Of a stretch of DNA of 64,000 bases, positions 27,542-36,260 are shown in pieces; the stretch's first letter is position 1; each line of letters begins with the position of its first letter. The stretch spans positions 1,612,001 to 1,676,000 of the forward strand of contig NZ_RBIL01000002.1 of assembly GCF_003633755.1 (NCBI RefSeq), read 5' to 3'. Origin of the DNA: Solirubrobacter pauli. GTDB lineage: Bacteria; Actinomycetota; Thermoleophilia; Solirubrobacterales; Solirubrobacteraceae. A model generated the notes under the pieces. That model worked only from the letters and a program-made list of their open reading frames with translations, was not told the DNA's origin and did no database searches. Made by a program: the position numbers and the translations under genes.

Positions 27542-29809
27542 TCAGCGGGGCGGCAGGGCCCACCAGGCGCGCAGGCGGCCGAGCACGCCTCCTCCCCGTG
27601 CGAGCTCGGACCGCAGGCCGCGCCGCTGCGCGCGCGTCGGGCGCGCCGGCTCGTCGCGGTAGCGGCTCTCGCGGAGCGCCCGGATGTACCCGGCGGCTTC
27701 CGGCGTGCGCTGGCCGAAGCGCAGCTCGAGCGCGTGCAGCGTCGTGCCCGTCGCCGGCACGCGGCGGGTGCGCTTGAGGGCGCGCTCGAGCTCCGACAGC
27801 GCGGGCGGCGCGCCGGCGCGCCAGCGACGGACGGCGACCGCGGCCAGCGCGACCACGGCCAGGCCGGCGAGCACGAGCAGCGCGTAGTGCCACCACGGGC
27901 GTGCCTCCTCGGCGACCGCGACGCCGCCGCCGCGGTCCTCGAGCGGGTCGGCCAGCGTGAGCGGCGCGCCGGTCGGCGACGAGCTGCCGCTGACCGACGC
28001 CGCGTCCGCGGGCTGGCTGCGCGCGGGGCTGGCGGCGGGGGTCGGGTCGAACGTCAGCCAGCCGTAGCCCGGGTAGTAGGCCTCGACCCACGAGTGCGCG
28101 TCGAAGTCGCGGACGACGTACTCACCGGTCTTGGTGTCGGTGGCACCGGTCGAGAAGCCGGTCGCGACCCGCGCGGGGATGCCGGCCATCCGCAGCAGCA
28201 GCGCCATCGCGCCCGAGTACTGCTGGCAGTAGCCCTGGCGGGCGTCGAACAGGAAGCCCTCGAGCGTGTGCGCCTCCGGCGGCGGGGTCTCGCTGTAGGT
28301 GAAGCGCGTCGTGTCTCCGAGGTAGGCGAGCACGCGCTGGACGTAGTCCTCCGGCGTGTCGGCGCCGTTGGCGAGCTCGCGCGCGAGGTCGTAGGTGCGC
28401 TTCAGCCCGGCCTGCTCGAGCAGGCCCATCGGGTTGCCGAAGGTGCCCTCGCGCGTGAAGAGGTCGTCCGGGTCCTCGCCGAAGAACGGGAAGCGGATGA
28501 AGTTGCGCGGTGAGCCGGTGACGGTGGGGTCGGCGGTGACGATCGCCGTGTACTCCTGCAGCGACTCGTCGTAGTCCGTGCTCGCGCGGCGGCGCTGGTT
28601 CTCGGTCGGGCGTGGCGTGTAGACCTCGGCCGTGTACGCGTCACCGCGGCGCAGCGTGCGCGGCGCGACGTACAGCCCGTCCAGCGTCGGCAGGTCGTCC
28701 AGCCGCGGGATGTCGACGTCGAACGCGTAGCCGGCCGTGATGAACCGGTCGGTGCGCAGGTTGCGGATGGAGACCTTGATCTTCTGGGTCGAGCGCTTGA
28801 CGAGCCGCGGGTCGTCGTCGGGCACGTCGGGCGTCGTCGAGCCCATCCGGCTGCGCACCCACTTCTCGCCGTCGAAGATGTCGAGGTTCTCGGCCTTCCA
28901 GTACGCGGGCTTCTGCGCCGCGACCCGCAGCAGCTCGCGGCCGTCGCGCGGCCAGTGGAGGCCGTCGTAGCTGTGCTCCCAGCTGAACGTGGTCGACTTG
29001 GAGGTCGACGTCTCCGCCGCCCACGTCTCGTAGTCGAACCACGGCTGGTCGCGGTTGAGCACCGGCGCCGCCGCGAACGCGACCAGGGTGGTGACGAGCG
29101 CGAGGACGCCCGCCATCAGCGCATCCGTCCGGCGCAGCTTTTCCAGGCGCAGGAACGCGACCATCAGCAGCGTGAAGAGCGCGCCGCGCAGGAACTCGTG
29201 CTCCATCACCAGCGCGACCACCGGCACCACGTAGAGCGTCATCAGCGCGAGCAGCGCGAGGCCCGGGAACCCGAGCTTGCTGCGGCGCGGCCAGAACGCC
29301 AGCACCGCGGCCAACGCGACGAGCGCGGAGCCGCCGAGCGGGATGACCGTGCGCACCCAGTCGTCGAGCCCGCGGTAGGGCACGCGGATGCCCGGCAGGT
29401 CCGAGAGCGCTCGCGAGATCCCGCCGGCGAGCTCTCCCCACCCGGTCGGCAGGACCAGCTCGTCCGCCACCCGCCCGGCCAGCAGCATCAGCGCGGCGAT
29501 CGGGACGAGCGCGGCGATCGCCCCGAGCGTCCGCGCCTTCGTCGTCGGCAGCCGCCCGGCCGCGAGCATCAGCCCGGCCGCCACCAGCCCGACGAGCGCG
29601 ACGAGCCAGCCGCGGCCCGTCTCGGCCGGCTCGAGCAGCTGCATCCAGTGCAGCGACCCCCAGGCGACGAGCGCGAGGAACGGCAGCAGCCGCGCGACCG
29701 CCACCGGCAACACCGGCGTGCCCGCGCCGGCACGGACGCGCGGCGCCGGCGCGGAGACGGGCCGCGCGACGACGGCGGGATCGCGGTGCGCGGGGATGGC
29801 CGCGCTCAC
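27542..29809 (-). CDS. TgpA-like membrane transglutaminase-domain protein
   Basis: A 755-residue membrane protein. The N-terminal third (about 30-240) contains six or so TM helices of the DUF3488/TgpA_N type. A periplasmic-type region follows with a papain-like transglutaminase core showing Cys in QGYCQQYSGAMALLLRMAGI, His in DFDAHSWVEAY and Asp in WLTFDPTP. One more TM (about 640-660) and a basic cytosolic tail with DUF4129-like character complete it. Such proteins sit with MoxR and DUF58 genes and are thought to modify or cleave extracytoplasmic peptides. The ATG overlaps the stop of the repeat protein gene (ATGA). Confidence 0.92.
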   Translation of the reverse strand: MSAAIPAHRDPAVVARPVSAPAPRVRAGAGTPVLPVAVARLLPFLALVAWGSLHWMQLLEPAETGRGWLVALVGLVAAGLMLAAGRLPTTKARTLGAIAALVPIAALMLLAGRVADELVLPTGWGELAGGISRALSDLPGIRVPYRGLDDWVRTVIPLGGSALVALAAVLAFWPRRSKLGFPGLALLALMTLYVVPVVALVMEHEFLRGALFTLLMVAFLRLEKLRRTDALMAGVLALVTTLVAFAAAPVLNRDQPWFDYETWAAETSTSKSTTFSWEHSYDGLHWPRDGRELLRVAAQKPAYWKAENLDIFDGEKWVRSRMGSTTPDVPDDDPRLVKRSTQKIKVSIRNLRTDRFITAGYAFDVDIPRLDDLPTLDGLYVAPRTLRRGDAYTAEVYTPRPTENQRRRASTDYDESLQEYTAIVTADPTVTGSPRNFIRFPFFGEDPDDLFTREGTFGNPMGLLEQAGLKRTYDLARELANGADTPEDYVQRVLAYLGDTTRFTYSETPPPEAHTLEGFLFDARQGYCQQYSGAMALLLRMAGIPARVATGFSTGATDTKTGEYVVRDFDAHSWVEAYYPGYGWLTFDPTPAASPARSQPADAASVSGSSSPTGAPLTLADPLEDRGGGVAVAEEARPWWHYALLVLAGLAVVALAAVAVRRWRAGAPPALSELERALKRTRRVPATGTTLHALELRFGQRTPEAAGYIRALRESRYRDEPARPTRAQRRGLRSELARGGGVLGRLRAWWALPPR

Positions 29810-30240
29810 GACACGGCCTCCACGAGGGGCGACGCGGCGAAGGGCAGCGCGAGCGGCGCGAGCGGCGCGGCGGCGAGCCGCGGGGGCGGCGCGAGCGGCG
29901 CGGCGACGGGCGGCGCGAGCGGCGCGGCGGCGAGCCGCGGGGGCGGCGCGAGCGACGCGGCGACGGGCGGCGCGAGCGGCGCGGCGGCGAGCCGCGGGGG
30001 CGGCGCGAGCGACGCGGCGACGGGCGGCGCGAGCGGCGCGGCGGCGAGCCGCGGGGGCGGCGCGAGCGACGCGGCGACGGGCGGCGCGAGCGGCGCGGCG
30101 GCGAGCCGCGGGGGCGGCGCGAGCGACGCGGCGGCGAGCCGCGGGGGCGGCGCGAGCGACGCGGCGACGGGCGGCGCGAGCGGGGCCGCGGCGAGCGGGG
30201 CCGCGGCTCGGCGGACGCGCGGCGCGGCCGCCGTGCTCAT
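29806..30240 (-). CDS. Low-complexity 19-residue-repeat protein
   Basis: A 144-residue protein opening MSTAAAPRVRRAAAPLAAAP and made almost only of Ala, Pro, Leu, Arg, Val and Ser. The unit APLAPPVAASLAPPPRLAA (19 residues, 57 bp) is repeated about five times, followed by a short unique end, PLALPFAASPLVEAVS. I accept it as a gene because its ATG overlaps the DUF58 stop and its stop overlaps the transglutaminase start, both as ATGA, so it is coupled on both sides. The repeat is open in several frames and this coupling is what selects the frame. The domain class is unrecognised; an unfolded Pro-rich linker or envelope-spanning peptide is possible. Confidence 0.65.
   Translation of the reverse strand: MSTAAAPRVRRAAAPLAAAPLAPPVAASLAPPPRLAAASLAPPPRLAAAPLAPPVAASLAPPPRLAAAPLAPPVAASLAPPPRLAAAPLAPPVAASLAPPPRLAAAPLAPPVAAPLAPPPRLAAAPLAPLALPFAASPLVEAVS
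29850..30182. repeat. 57-bp GC-rich coding minisatellite
   Basis: The marker GAGCCGCGG recurs at 29875, 29932, 29989, 30046 and 30103, exactly 57 bp apart, and again at 30136 after a shortened 33-bp unit. Copies are nearly identical, so recent expansion or gene conversion is likely. The period is divisible by three and keeps the frame open. There are no unique spacers, so it is not a CRISPR array. Confidence 0.95.
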
Positions 30241-31337
30241 GCGGCGCCCTCGAGGGCGGCGACCGCGGCGCCGCCCGAGTGGCGGCCGGCCGGGTAGCCG
30301 TAGCAACCCGCGACCTCGAGCAGGGGGCGGCGGCCGCCCATCTGGCCCGGGACGACCATCAGGCAGCCGCCCGGGGTGCGGCCCAGGCCGCGCGGGGCGC
30401 GGTCGACAACGCGTGCGGCGACGTAGATCACCAGGCCGCGGCGGTTCTGGGCGGCGGCCAGTGACGGGCCGACGTCCTCGCCGAGGAGCGCGAGGCGGAC
30501 GTGCAGCGGCGGCCAGGTGGCCATGTCCGGCTCGATCACGGCCGCGCGACGGTCGCCCGGCAGCAGCAACGAGCAGCCCGTGCGCTTGGCGAAGTAGACG
30601 GCCAGCGAGGTCGCGGCCCGGACGGCGGCGTCGAGGTGCTCGGGCTCGGCGGGCGCGCGCGGGTCGAGGATCACGATCGGGCGCGAGTCGGCCTCGGAGA
30701 TCAGCTTGCGCTCCATCAGGCCGGCGCCGCGCGCGAACGACTGCCAGTGGATGCGCGAGGCGGGCGAGCCCTCACGCCAGGGCCGCAGGCCGTCGACCTC
30801 GGTCTCCGCCGCCGCGAGCAGCGAGGCGCGGGCGTGCGCCGGGGTCGCGTCTCCCCCGCCCGCGGTGACGCTCACCGGGAAGACCCGCGGCAGGACGAGC
30901 ACCTCGTCGGTGGCGGGGCCGGTGATCACGCGCTGGGCGAGCCCGAACGGGTCGCGCAGGACCAGGGCGGGGGGCGGGAGCTTGCGCCGGCCGCGCCGTC
31001 CGAAGGTGACCTCGATCCGCACGCGCGCCTGCCGGCGCGCGGCCGGGAGCCGCAGCGGCTCGGGCAGCAGCGGCTCGTCGATCCAGCCCGGCGGCAGCGG
31101 GAAGCGCCCCGCATGCGCGAACAGCTTGACCTGCAGCGGCTGATCCTCGACGACCGAGCGGGCACCGATCTCACGCGTGAGCTTCGCGCCCATCGAGCCG
31201 ACACCGATCCAGATCAGCGCGCCCGCCCCGAGGAGCAGGAGCGCGGCGCCCGTCACGTACAGCGGCTCGGCGTCGAACGTGCCCGCCACGATCAGCAGGA
31301 CCGCTCCGAGCGCCGCGCAGCCGAGAGCGGAGCGCAC
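30237..31337 (-). CDS. DUF58 domain-containing membrane protein
   Basis: A 366-residue protein with two N-terminal TM helices (about 5-20 and 28-48), then a beta-rich region (LRLPAARRQARVRIEVTFGR) and the DUF58 core GLRPWREGSPASRIHWQSFARGAGLMERKL, in which the R-x-IHW motif is diagnostic. A von Willebrand-A-like domain follows. DUF58 proteins work with MoxR ATPases, and the moxR gene lies 9 nt upstream. The 3' end overlaps the repeat-protein start. A role in envelope peptide or protein handling is inferred from the cluster only. Confidence 0.92.
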   Translation of the reverse strand: MRSALGCAALGAVLLIVAGTFDAEPLYVTGAALLLLGAGALIWIGVGSMGAKLTREIGARSVVEDQPLQVKLFAHAGRFPLPPGWIDEPLLPEPLRLPAARRQARVRIEVTFGRRGRRKLPPPALVLRDPFGLAQRVITGPATDEVLVLPRVFPVSVTAGGGDATPAHARASLLAAAETEVDGLRPWREGSPASRIHWQSFARGAGLMERKLISEADSRPIVILDPRAPAEPEHLDAAVRAATSLAVYFAKRTGCSLLLPGDRRAAVIEPDMATWPPLHVRLALLGEDVGPSLAAAQNRRGLVIYVAARVVDRAPRGLGRTPGGCLMVVPGQMGGRRPLLEVAGCYGYPAGRHSGGAAVAALEGAA

Positions 31338-31346
31338 GACCGCTCC

Positions 31347-32321
31347 CTAGAGCGCCGGGACGGCGGCGATCGCGTCCCGGATGATCTCCGAGCGCTGCAC
31401 GCCGGCGGCCTCCGGGGCGAGCATGATCCGGTGCGAGAGCACGGGGTCGGCCAGCGCCTGCACGTCGTCGGGCAGCGCGTGGTCGCGCCCGTGCACCAGC
31501 GCGCGGGCCTTCGCGGCGCGCAGCAGCATCAGGCCGGCGCGCGGGGAGGCGCCGAGCTCGGTGCGGTCGTCGTCGCGGGTCCGGCGCAGCAGGGTGACGA
31601 TGTACTCGCGCAGGGCGCGCGACGCGTGCACGCGGTGCGCGGTCTCGACGGCGTCGACGATCTCGGCGCGGTCGGCGACCGGCTCGAGGTCCATCACGCG
31701 GTCGTGCGACTCGTGCCCCATGAGCATCCCGGCCTCCTCGGCGGCGGTCGGGTAGCCGAGCGAGAGGCGGACCATGAAGCGGTCGACCTGCGCCTCGGGC
31801 AGCGGGTAGGTGCCCTCGTACTCGACCGGGTTCTGCGTCGCGAACACCAGGAACGGGCGCGCGAGCTCGTGCGACATGGCCTCGACCGTGACCTGGCGCT
31901 CCTGCATGCATTCGAGGAGGCCCGACTGGGTCTTGGGCGACGCGCGGTTGACCTCGTCCACCAGCACGACGTTGGCGAAGATCGGGCCCGGGCGGAACTC
32001 GAAGCGCGACTCGCGCTGGTTGTAGATCTGCGTGCCGATGATGTCCGCCGGGAGCAGGTCCGCCGTGCACTGCACGCGCGCGAACTGGCAGTCGATCGAG
32101 CGCGAGAGCGCGCGCGCCAGCGCGGTCTTGCCCACCCCCGGGTAGTCCTCGACCAGGATGTGCCCCTCGCTGAGCATCGTCACGGTCACGTGCTCGAGGA
32201 CCTCGTCACGGACCTGGACCGCCTTGCGGATGTTCTCCGTGATGCGGCGCGCGACGGATACCGCGGTGTCGATCTCCGCCTGCGCCAGGCGCTCGGGGAC
32301 GGCTTCCTCGAGGGGTTCCAT
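31347..32321 (-). CDS. MoxR-family AAA+ ATPase
   Basis: A 324-residue AAA+ ATPase. Walker A is YPGVGKTALARAL, Walker B is VVLVDEVNRASPKTQSGLLE, and the sensor region ATQNPVEYEGTYPLPEAQVDR with the MoxR-typical RFMVRLSLGYP is present. MoxR proteins act as chaperone-like partners of VWA/DUF58 proteins. The ATG directly follows the coaBC stop with no gap, so the system is expressed from the rpoZ-coaBC transcript. DUF58, repeat protein, transglutaminase and TPR genes follow in one run. Confidence 0.95.
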   Translation of the reverse strand: MEPLEEAVPERLAQAEIDTAVSVARRITENIRKAVQVRDEVLEHVTVTMLSEGHILVEDYPGVGKTALARALSRSIDCQFARVQCTADLLPADIIGTQIYNQRESRFEFRPGPIFANVVLVDEVNRASPKTQSGLLECMQERQVTVEAMSHELARPFLVFATQNPVEYEGTYPLPEAQVDRFMVRLSLGYPTAAEEAGMLMGHESHDRVMDLEPVADRAEIVDAVETAHRVHASRALREYIVTLLRRTRDDDRTELGASPRAGLMLLRAAKARALVHGRDHALPDDVQALADPVLSHRIMLAPEAAGVQRSEIIRDAIAAVPAL

Positions 32322-33575
32322 TCAGCGGACCTTTGTGTCGTTTGATGAAGAGCGGCTCAAGACGGAATCCAAGATGGCGGCCGCGACCGCGTCCTTGGAC
32401 GTCTTCGGGACGTGATGCTCGCCGTCGGCCGTGACGATCCACACCTCGTTGTCCGCGGCGTCGAACCCGATGCCGGCACCGCTCACGTCATTCACGACGA
32501 CGGCATCCAACTTCTTGCGCTCGAGCTTGGAGCGACCGTAAGCGAGTGCACCGTCACCGTGCTCGGCGGCGAACCCGACGAGCAGCTGGCCGGGGCGACG
32601 ACGATCCGCGAGCGAGGAGAGCACGTCCGTTGTACGGACGAGCCGCAGATTCAGTTCCGCGCCCGTCTGGTCCTTCTTGAGCTTGCCGCCGTGGGCTTCC
32701 TCGGGCCGGTAGTCGGCGACCGCGGCGGCCATGATCAGCACGTCGCACGCGTCGAAGCGCTCGGAGCACGCGTCGGCGAGCTGAGCGGCGGTCGTCACGT
32801 CCACATACTCGATCCCCGGCGCGCGCGGGAGCGACACGTTCGCCGCCACGACGGTGACGTTGGCGCCGCGGCGCTTGGCCGCCTCGGCGAGCGCGAACCC
32901 CATCCGGCCCGACGAGCGGTTGCCGATGAAGCGCACGGCGTCGATCGGCTCGCGCGTACCGCCCGCGCTGATCAACACGCGCAGCCCGTCCAGCGCGCCC
33001 CCACCCGCCAGCACGTCCTCGACCGCGGCGAGCAGCTCCGGCGGCTCGGGCAGGCGCCCCACCCCGAACTCCCCGGGCGAACCCAGCGGTCCGACGCCGG
33101 GCTCGAGCACCGTGACCCCGCGCGCGCGAAGCGTCGCGAGGTTCGCCTGCGTGGCGGGATGCTCGTACATCGCGTTGTTCATGGCCGGAGCGACGATCAG
33201 CGGTCGCTTGCAGGCCAGCGCCGCGGCGGTCAGCAGGTTGTCGGCGAGGCCGTTCGCCAGCTTGGCCAGCGTCTCGGCCGTGGCGGGCGCGATCAGGTAC
33301 GCGTCCGCGCGCTCGACCAGCGCCAGGTGCGAGAGCGGAGCGTGCTCAGGCAGCGGGTCGCCGGGGAAGACGCCGCGGAGCGGGTCCGGCTCCCACTCGG
33401 TGATGAGCACGGGCGCGCCGGTGATGCCGGCGAACGAGGCCGGCCCGACGAAGCGCGTGGCCGCCTCAGTCTGCACCACGCGCACGCTGTGGCCGGCCTT
33501 CAGGGCCAGCCGCGTGAACTCGAGCGCCTTGTAGGCCGCGATCCCACCGCACACACCGAGGAGGATGCGCGGCAT
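32322..33575 (-). CDS. coaBC: Bifunctional phosphopantothenoylcysteine decarboxylase / phosphopantothenate-cysteine ligase
   Basis: Catalyses two steps of coenzyme A synthesis. The N-terminal flavin-dependent CoaC half (about 1-180) shows LGVCGGIAAYKALEFTRLAL, the His-containing loop PEHAPLSHLAL and the PAMNNAMYEHPATQANL motif. The C-terminal CoaB half has VLISAGGTREPIDAVRFIGN, SSGRMGFALAE and KLKKDQTGAELNLRLVRTTD. Length (417) is normal. It follows rpoZ by 8 nt, in the conserved actinobacterial order, and directly abuts moxR downstream. Confidence 0.97.
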   Translation of the reverse strand: MPRILLGVCGGIAAYKALEFTRLALKAGHSVRVVQTEAATRFVGPASFAGITGAPVLITEWEPDPLRGVFPGDPLPEHAPLSHLALVERADAYLIAPATAETLAKLANGLADNLLTAAALACKRPLIVAPAMNNAMYEHPATQANLATLRARGVTVLEPGVGPLGSPGEFGVGRLPEPPELLAAVEDVLAGGGALDGLRVLISAGGTREPIDAVRFIGNRSSGRMGFALAEAAKRRGANVTVVAANVSLPRAPGIEYVDVTTAAQLADACSERFDACDVLIMAAAVADYRPEEAHGGKLKKDQTGAELNLRLVRTTDVLSSLADRRRPGQLLVGFAAEHGDGALAYGRSKLERKKLDAVVVNDVSGAGIGFDAADNEVWIVTADGEHHVPKTSKDAVAAAILDSVLSRSSSNDTKVR

Positions 33576-33583
33576 GGGCGCTC

Positions 33584-33811
33584 CTAGCGGTAGCGGTACG
33601 CGACCTTGCCGGTCGCGACTTCCTCGAGCGCGATCGTCAGGTAGTTCTTCGACGCGGTGTCCACCATCGGGGGCGGGAACTCCTCGAACGTGCCCTCACC
33701 CAGGTTGTGGTAGTACGAGTTGATCTGCCGCGCGCGCTTGGCGGCGACGATCACGCTCGCGTACGGGGAGTCGACATGCTCGAGAAGGCGGTCTACGCGC
33801 GGAGAAATCAC
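33584..33811 (-). CDS. rpoZ: RNA polymerase omega subunit
   Basis: A 75-residue omega subunit that assists assembly of core RNA polymerase. It has the conserved VDSPYASVIVAAKRARQIN and the C-terminal YLTIALEEVATGKVAYRYR. The start is GTG. In actinobacteria gmk usually precedes rpoZ, but here a four-gene block on the other strand separates them. The rpoZ start is overlapped by 36 nt by the divergent first beta-propeller gene, so its promoter must lie inside that gene. Confidence 0.95.
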   Translation of the reverse strand: MISPRVDRLLEHVDSPYASVIVAAKRARQINSYYHNLGEGTFEEFPPPMVDTASKNYLTIALEEVATGKVAYRYR

Positions 33812-35023
33812 ACCGCCATTCTAGCTGCGGCGATCCTCCTCATGTGCAGCACTTCCGCGAGCGCCGCGGACGTGCTGCGCGTCGGGTTGCGCGAGGAGGT
33901 CCACGGGCTGCTGGCGGGGCCGGACGGCGGCGCGTACGCGCAGGTCGAGCGCCCGGGCGGCAAGACGGACGTCGCGCGCGTGCTGCCGGACGGGCGCACC
34001 GTGCTCGCGCGCGGGTTCCCGCTCCTCGACGGCGGCGCGCTCGGCCCCGACGGGAGCGCCTGGTACGGCGGTGACCGGCGCTCGCGGCTCGTGCGGGTGG
34101 ACCCGGCCGGGACCGCGCACACCGTCGCGGTCCCCGAGCCGGGGCTCCTGGCCCCACTCGCGAGCGCGCCCGACGGCACCCTGTGGGGGCCGAGCGAGGA
34201 GGCGGAGACGCTCACCCGCCTCGGCCCCGACGGCCGGCTCGAGCAGACCGCGAGCGGCCACGATCCCTGCTCCCCGCGCGGGCTGGACCGGCCGCCGCTC
34301 GTCCGCGCCGCCGACGGCGCGCTCTGGCTCGCGGACGAGTGCCGCGTCCTCACCCGCGACGGCGTGGTCGTCGAGCTGCCCGGCGGTGCCGACGCGCTGG
34401 CGGCCGATCCCACCGGCGGCGTCTGGGTGCTGCAGGGCGACGGGTACCCGTACGAAGTCGTGCACGTGACCGCCGACGGCCGGCTTCTGGCGACGACGTT
34501 GCCCCGCGGCAGCGCGAGCGACATCGCCGCGGCGCCCGACGGCAGCGTCTGGGTCGCGTTCCGCCGCTGCACCGTCACCCGCGTGGGCGCCGACGGGCAG
34601 GTCACCAACGTGCCGGCGCCGCTCGCCGCCAAGGAGCTCGCCTTCGACGGCACCGGGCAGCTGTGGCTCGCGAACCGGGCCCGGCTCGCCCGCGGGCTCG
34701 ACGGCACCTGCGACGGCTCGGCACCGCGGGTGCGCGTCCCCCGGCGGACGTCGCTCGCCGCCCTGCGCCGCGGCATCCCGGTCACGGTGAGCGGCCGCGC
34801 GCACGTGACGGCCTACACGACCGCCGACGTGAAGGAGCCGGCCTTCAGCGCGACGCCGACCACGCGGACCCTCCCACGCGCCGGCCGGTTCCGTGCTCGG
34901 GTGGCCTACTCCGAGCGCCGCCAGATCGAACGATCGCCGACGACGGTCAGGGTCGTCGTGTCCGTGACCGATGACGAAGGGAATGAGGAAGGACACGAGT
35001 TCCGGGTGCGCGTGACCCGATGA
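33776..35023 (+). CDS. Secreted beta-propeller protein A (virginiamycin B lyase/NHL-like)
   Basis: A 415-residue exported protein, first of four tandem paralogues. The signal peptide runs from ATG 33776 to ILLMCSTSASA, with a basic n-region, and GGGGAG lies 5 nt upstream. Residues about 31-310 form six or seven blades of a Vgb/NHL-like beta-propeller marked by D-G-x-x-W repeats (GPDGSAWYG, APDGTLWGP, AADGALWLA, APDGSVWVA). After a conserved CDGSAPRVRV there is a beta-rich domain of about 100 residues ending DEGNEEGHEFRVRVTR. Lyase activity is not implied, since catalytic residues cannot be assigned. The start overlaps divergent rpoZ by 36 nt. Confidence 0.85.
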   Translation: MLEKAVYARRNHTAILAAAILLMCSTSASAADVLRVGLREEVHGLLAGPDGGAYAQVERPGGKTDVARVLPDGRTVLARGFPLLDGGALGPDGSAWYGGDRRSRLVRVDPAGTAHTVAVPEPGLLAPLASAPDGTLWGPSEEAETLTRLGPDGRLEQTASGHDPCSPRGLDRPPLVRAADGALWLADECRVLTRDGVVVELPGGADALAADPTGGVWVLQGDGYPYEVVHVTADGRLLATTLPRGSASDIAAAPDGSVWVAFRRCTVTRVGADGQVTNVPAPLAAKELAFDGTGQLWLANRARLARGLDGTCDGSAPRVRVPRRTSLAALRRGIPVTVSGRAHVTAYTTADVKEPAFSATPTTRTLPRAGRFRARVAYSERRQIERSPTTVRVVVSVTDDEGNEEGHEFRVRVTR

Positions 35024-36234
35024 GAGCCCTCGCGGTCGCGGCCGCGCTCAGTGCCCCGTTCGGGGGCTCCGTGTCCCAGCTCAACGTCGCCCCTGACGGG
35101 GCAGCGTGGGTCATGGAGGCCAACGGGAACCGTCAGCGCGCGCTGCGCATCACGCCGGACGGCGCGGTCCGCGCGACGACGCTCGAGACCTACGCCGCGA
35201 CGACGACGATCGGCGCCGACGGCCAGCTCTGGTTCATCGACTACCAGAACACCCTGCACCGCATCGACGCCGGCGGGACCGTCACGCGTGTGCGTGACGG
35301 CGACGGGGACCAAGCGCAGCGTGACGTGCCCTCGAGCCTCGTGAGCGGACCGGACGGCGCGCTCTGGACGATGACCCGCGGCCGTCGGCCGGCTCTCCTG
35401 CGCTTCACGACCGACGGACCCGCGCAGCAGACGCCGCTGGAGCTGTCCGCGTGCGACACCCCGCTGGACCTCGGCGACCTCACCCGGGCCACCGACGGAG
35501 CCGTGTGGGCGTCGGACGCGGGCTGCGACCGGCTCGTGCGGATCGCACCGACCAGCGAGGCCCGCACCGTGGTCTTGCCGCCCGTCCTCGGCGTGCACGG
35601 GCTCGCCGCGGACGCCACCGGCGGGATCTGGTTCGGCGCGTCGACGTCGCTGGGTGGGCACGTGGACGCGGACGGCCGGATGACGTTCCTGCCGCCACGT
35701 CCGTTCGACAGCAGCCGCGAGCCCACGGCGATCGCCGTCGCCCCGGACGGCCGGCCGTGGTTCGCGACGGGGAGCTGTCGCCTGCTGCGCGTGAACGCGG
35801 CGGGCGGCGTCGAGAGCCGCCGCGCGCCGATCCCGGCGCGTGAGCTCGCGTTCGACGCCGGCGGCGGCCTGTGGCTCGCGAGCGAGCGACGCGTCGCCCG
35901 CGGCGATGCCCCCACCGACGACTGCGACGACCGACCGCCAGCCGCCCGCATCCGCGTGGACGGAACGATCAGGCGCGGCGTCCGGGTCACCGTCGACGAA
36001 GACGCCCGAGGGTCCGCGACGCTCGCCCTCCTCCCCGGCGGGCGCTCGAGACACGCTCGGCTCGGGCCGGATCGCCAGTTCCGGATCCGGGGCGCTCGCG
36101 GCGGCACGCTGCGGCTGAAGACGCCGCGTCGGTGGCACATCGAGCGCGGCGACGTGATCCACGTCGGCGTCTATCTTCGCGACGAGGACGACAACGAGGA
36201 CATGCGTTACGCCGAGTTCCGCGTGACGCGCTGA
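35020..36234 (+). CDS. Secreted beta-propeller protein B
   Basis: A 404-residue paralogue of the flanking genes. The start region (MRALAVAAALSAPFGGSVSQ) is a short, poor signal peptide, unlike the others, so export may be weak or the protein may use a different start. The propeller blades include APDGAAWVM, GADGQLWFI, GPDGALWTM, ATDGAVWAS and APDGRPWFA. The linker DCDDRPPAARI and the C-terminal strand-rich domain ending DEDDNEDMRYAEFRVTR match the family. The ATG overlaps the stop of gene A (ATGA). Confidence 0.83.
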   Translation: MRALAVAAALSAPFGGSVSQLNVAPDGAAWVMEANGNRQRALRITPDGAVRATTLETYAATTTIGADGQLWFIDYQNTLHRIDAGGTVTRVRDGDGDQAQRDVPSSLVSGPDGALWTMTRGRRPALLRFTTDGPAQQTPLELSACDTPLDLGDLTRATDGAVWASDAGCDRLVRIAPTSEARTVVLPPVLGVHGLAADATGGIWFGASTSLGGHVDADGRMTFLPPRPFDSSREPTAIAVAPDGRPWFATGSCRLLRVNAAGGVESRRAPIPARELAFDAGGGLWLASERRVARGDAPTDDCDDRPPAARIRVDGTIRRGVRVTVDEDARGSATLALLPGGRSRHARLGPDRQFRIRGARGGTLRLKTPRRWHIERGDVIHVGVYLRDEDDNEDMRYAEFRVTR

Positions 36235-36260
36235 CGCGCGTTCCGGGTACGACGGCTCCG

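Noticed and set aside
29850-30182. CRISPR array
   Set aside because: Units are contiguous with no unique spacers, are almost pure GC, and keep a reading frame; no cas genes nearby.
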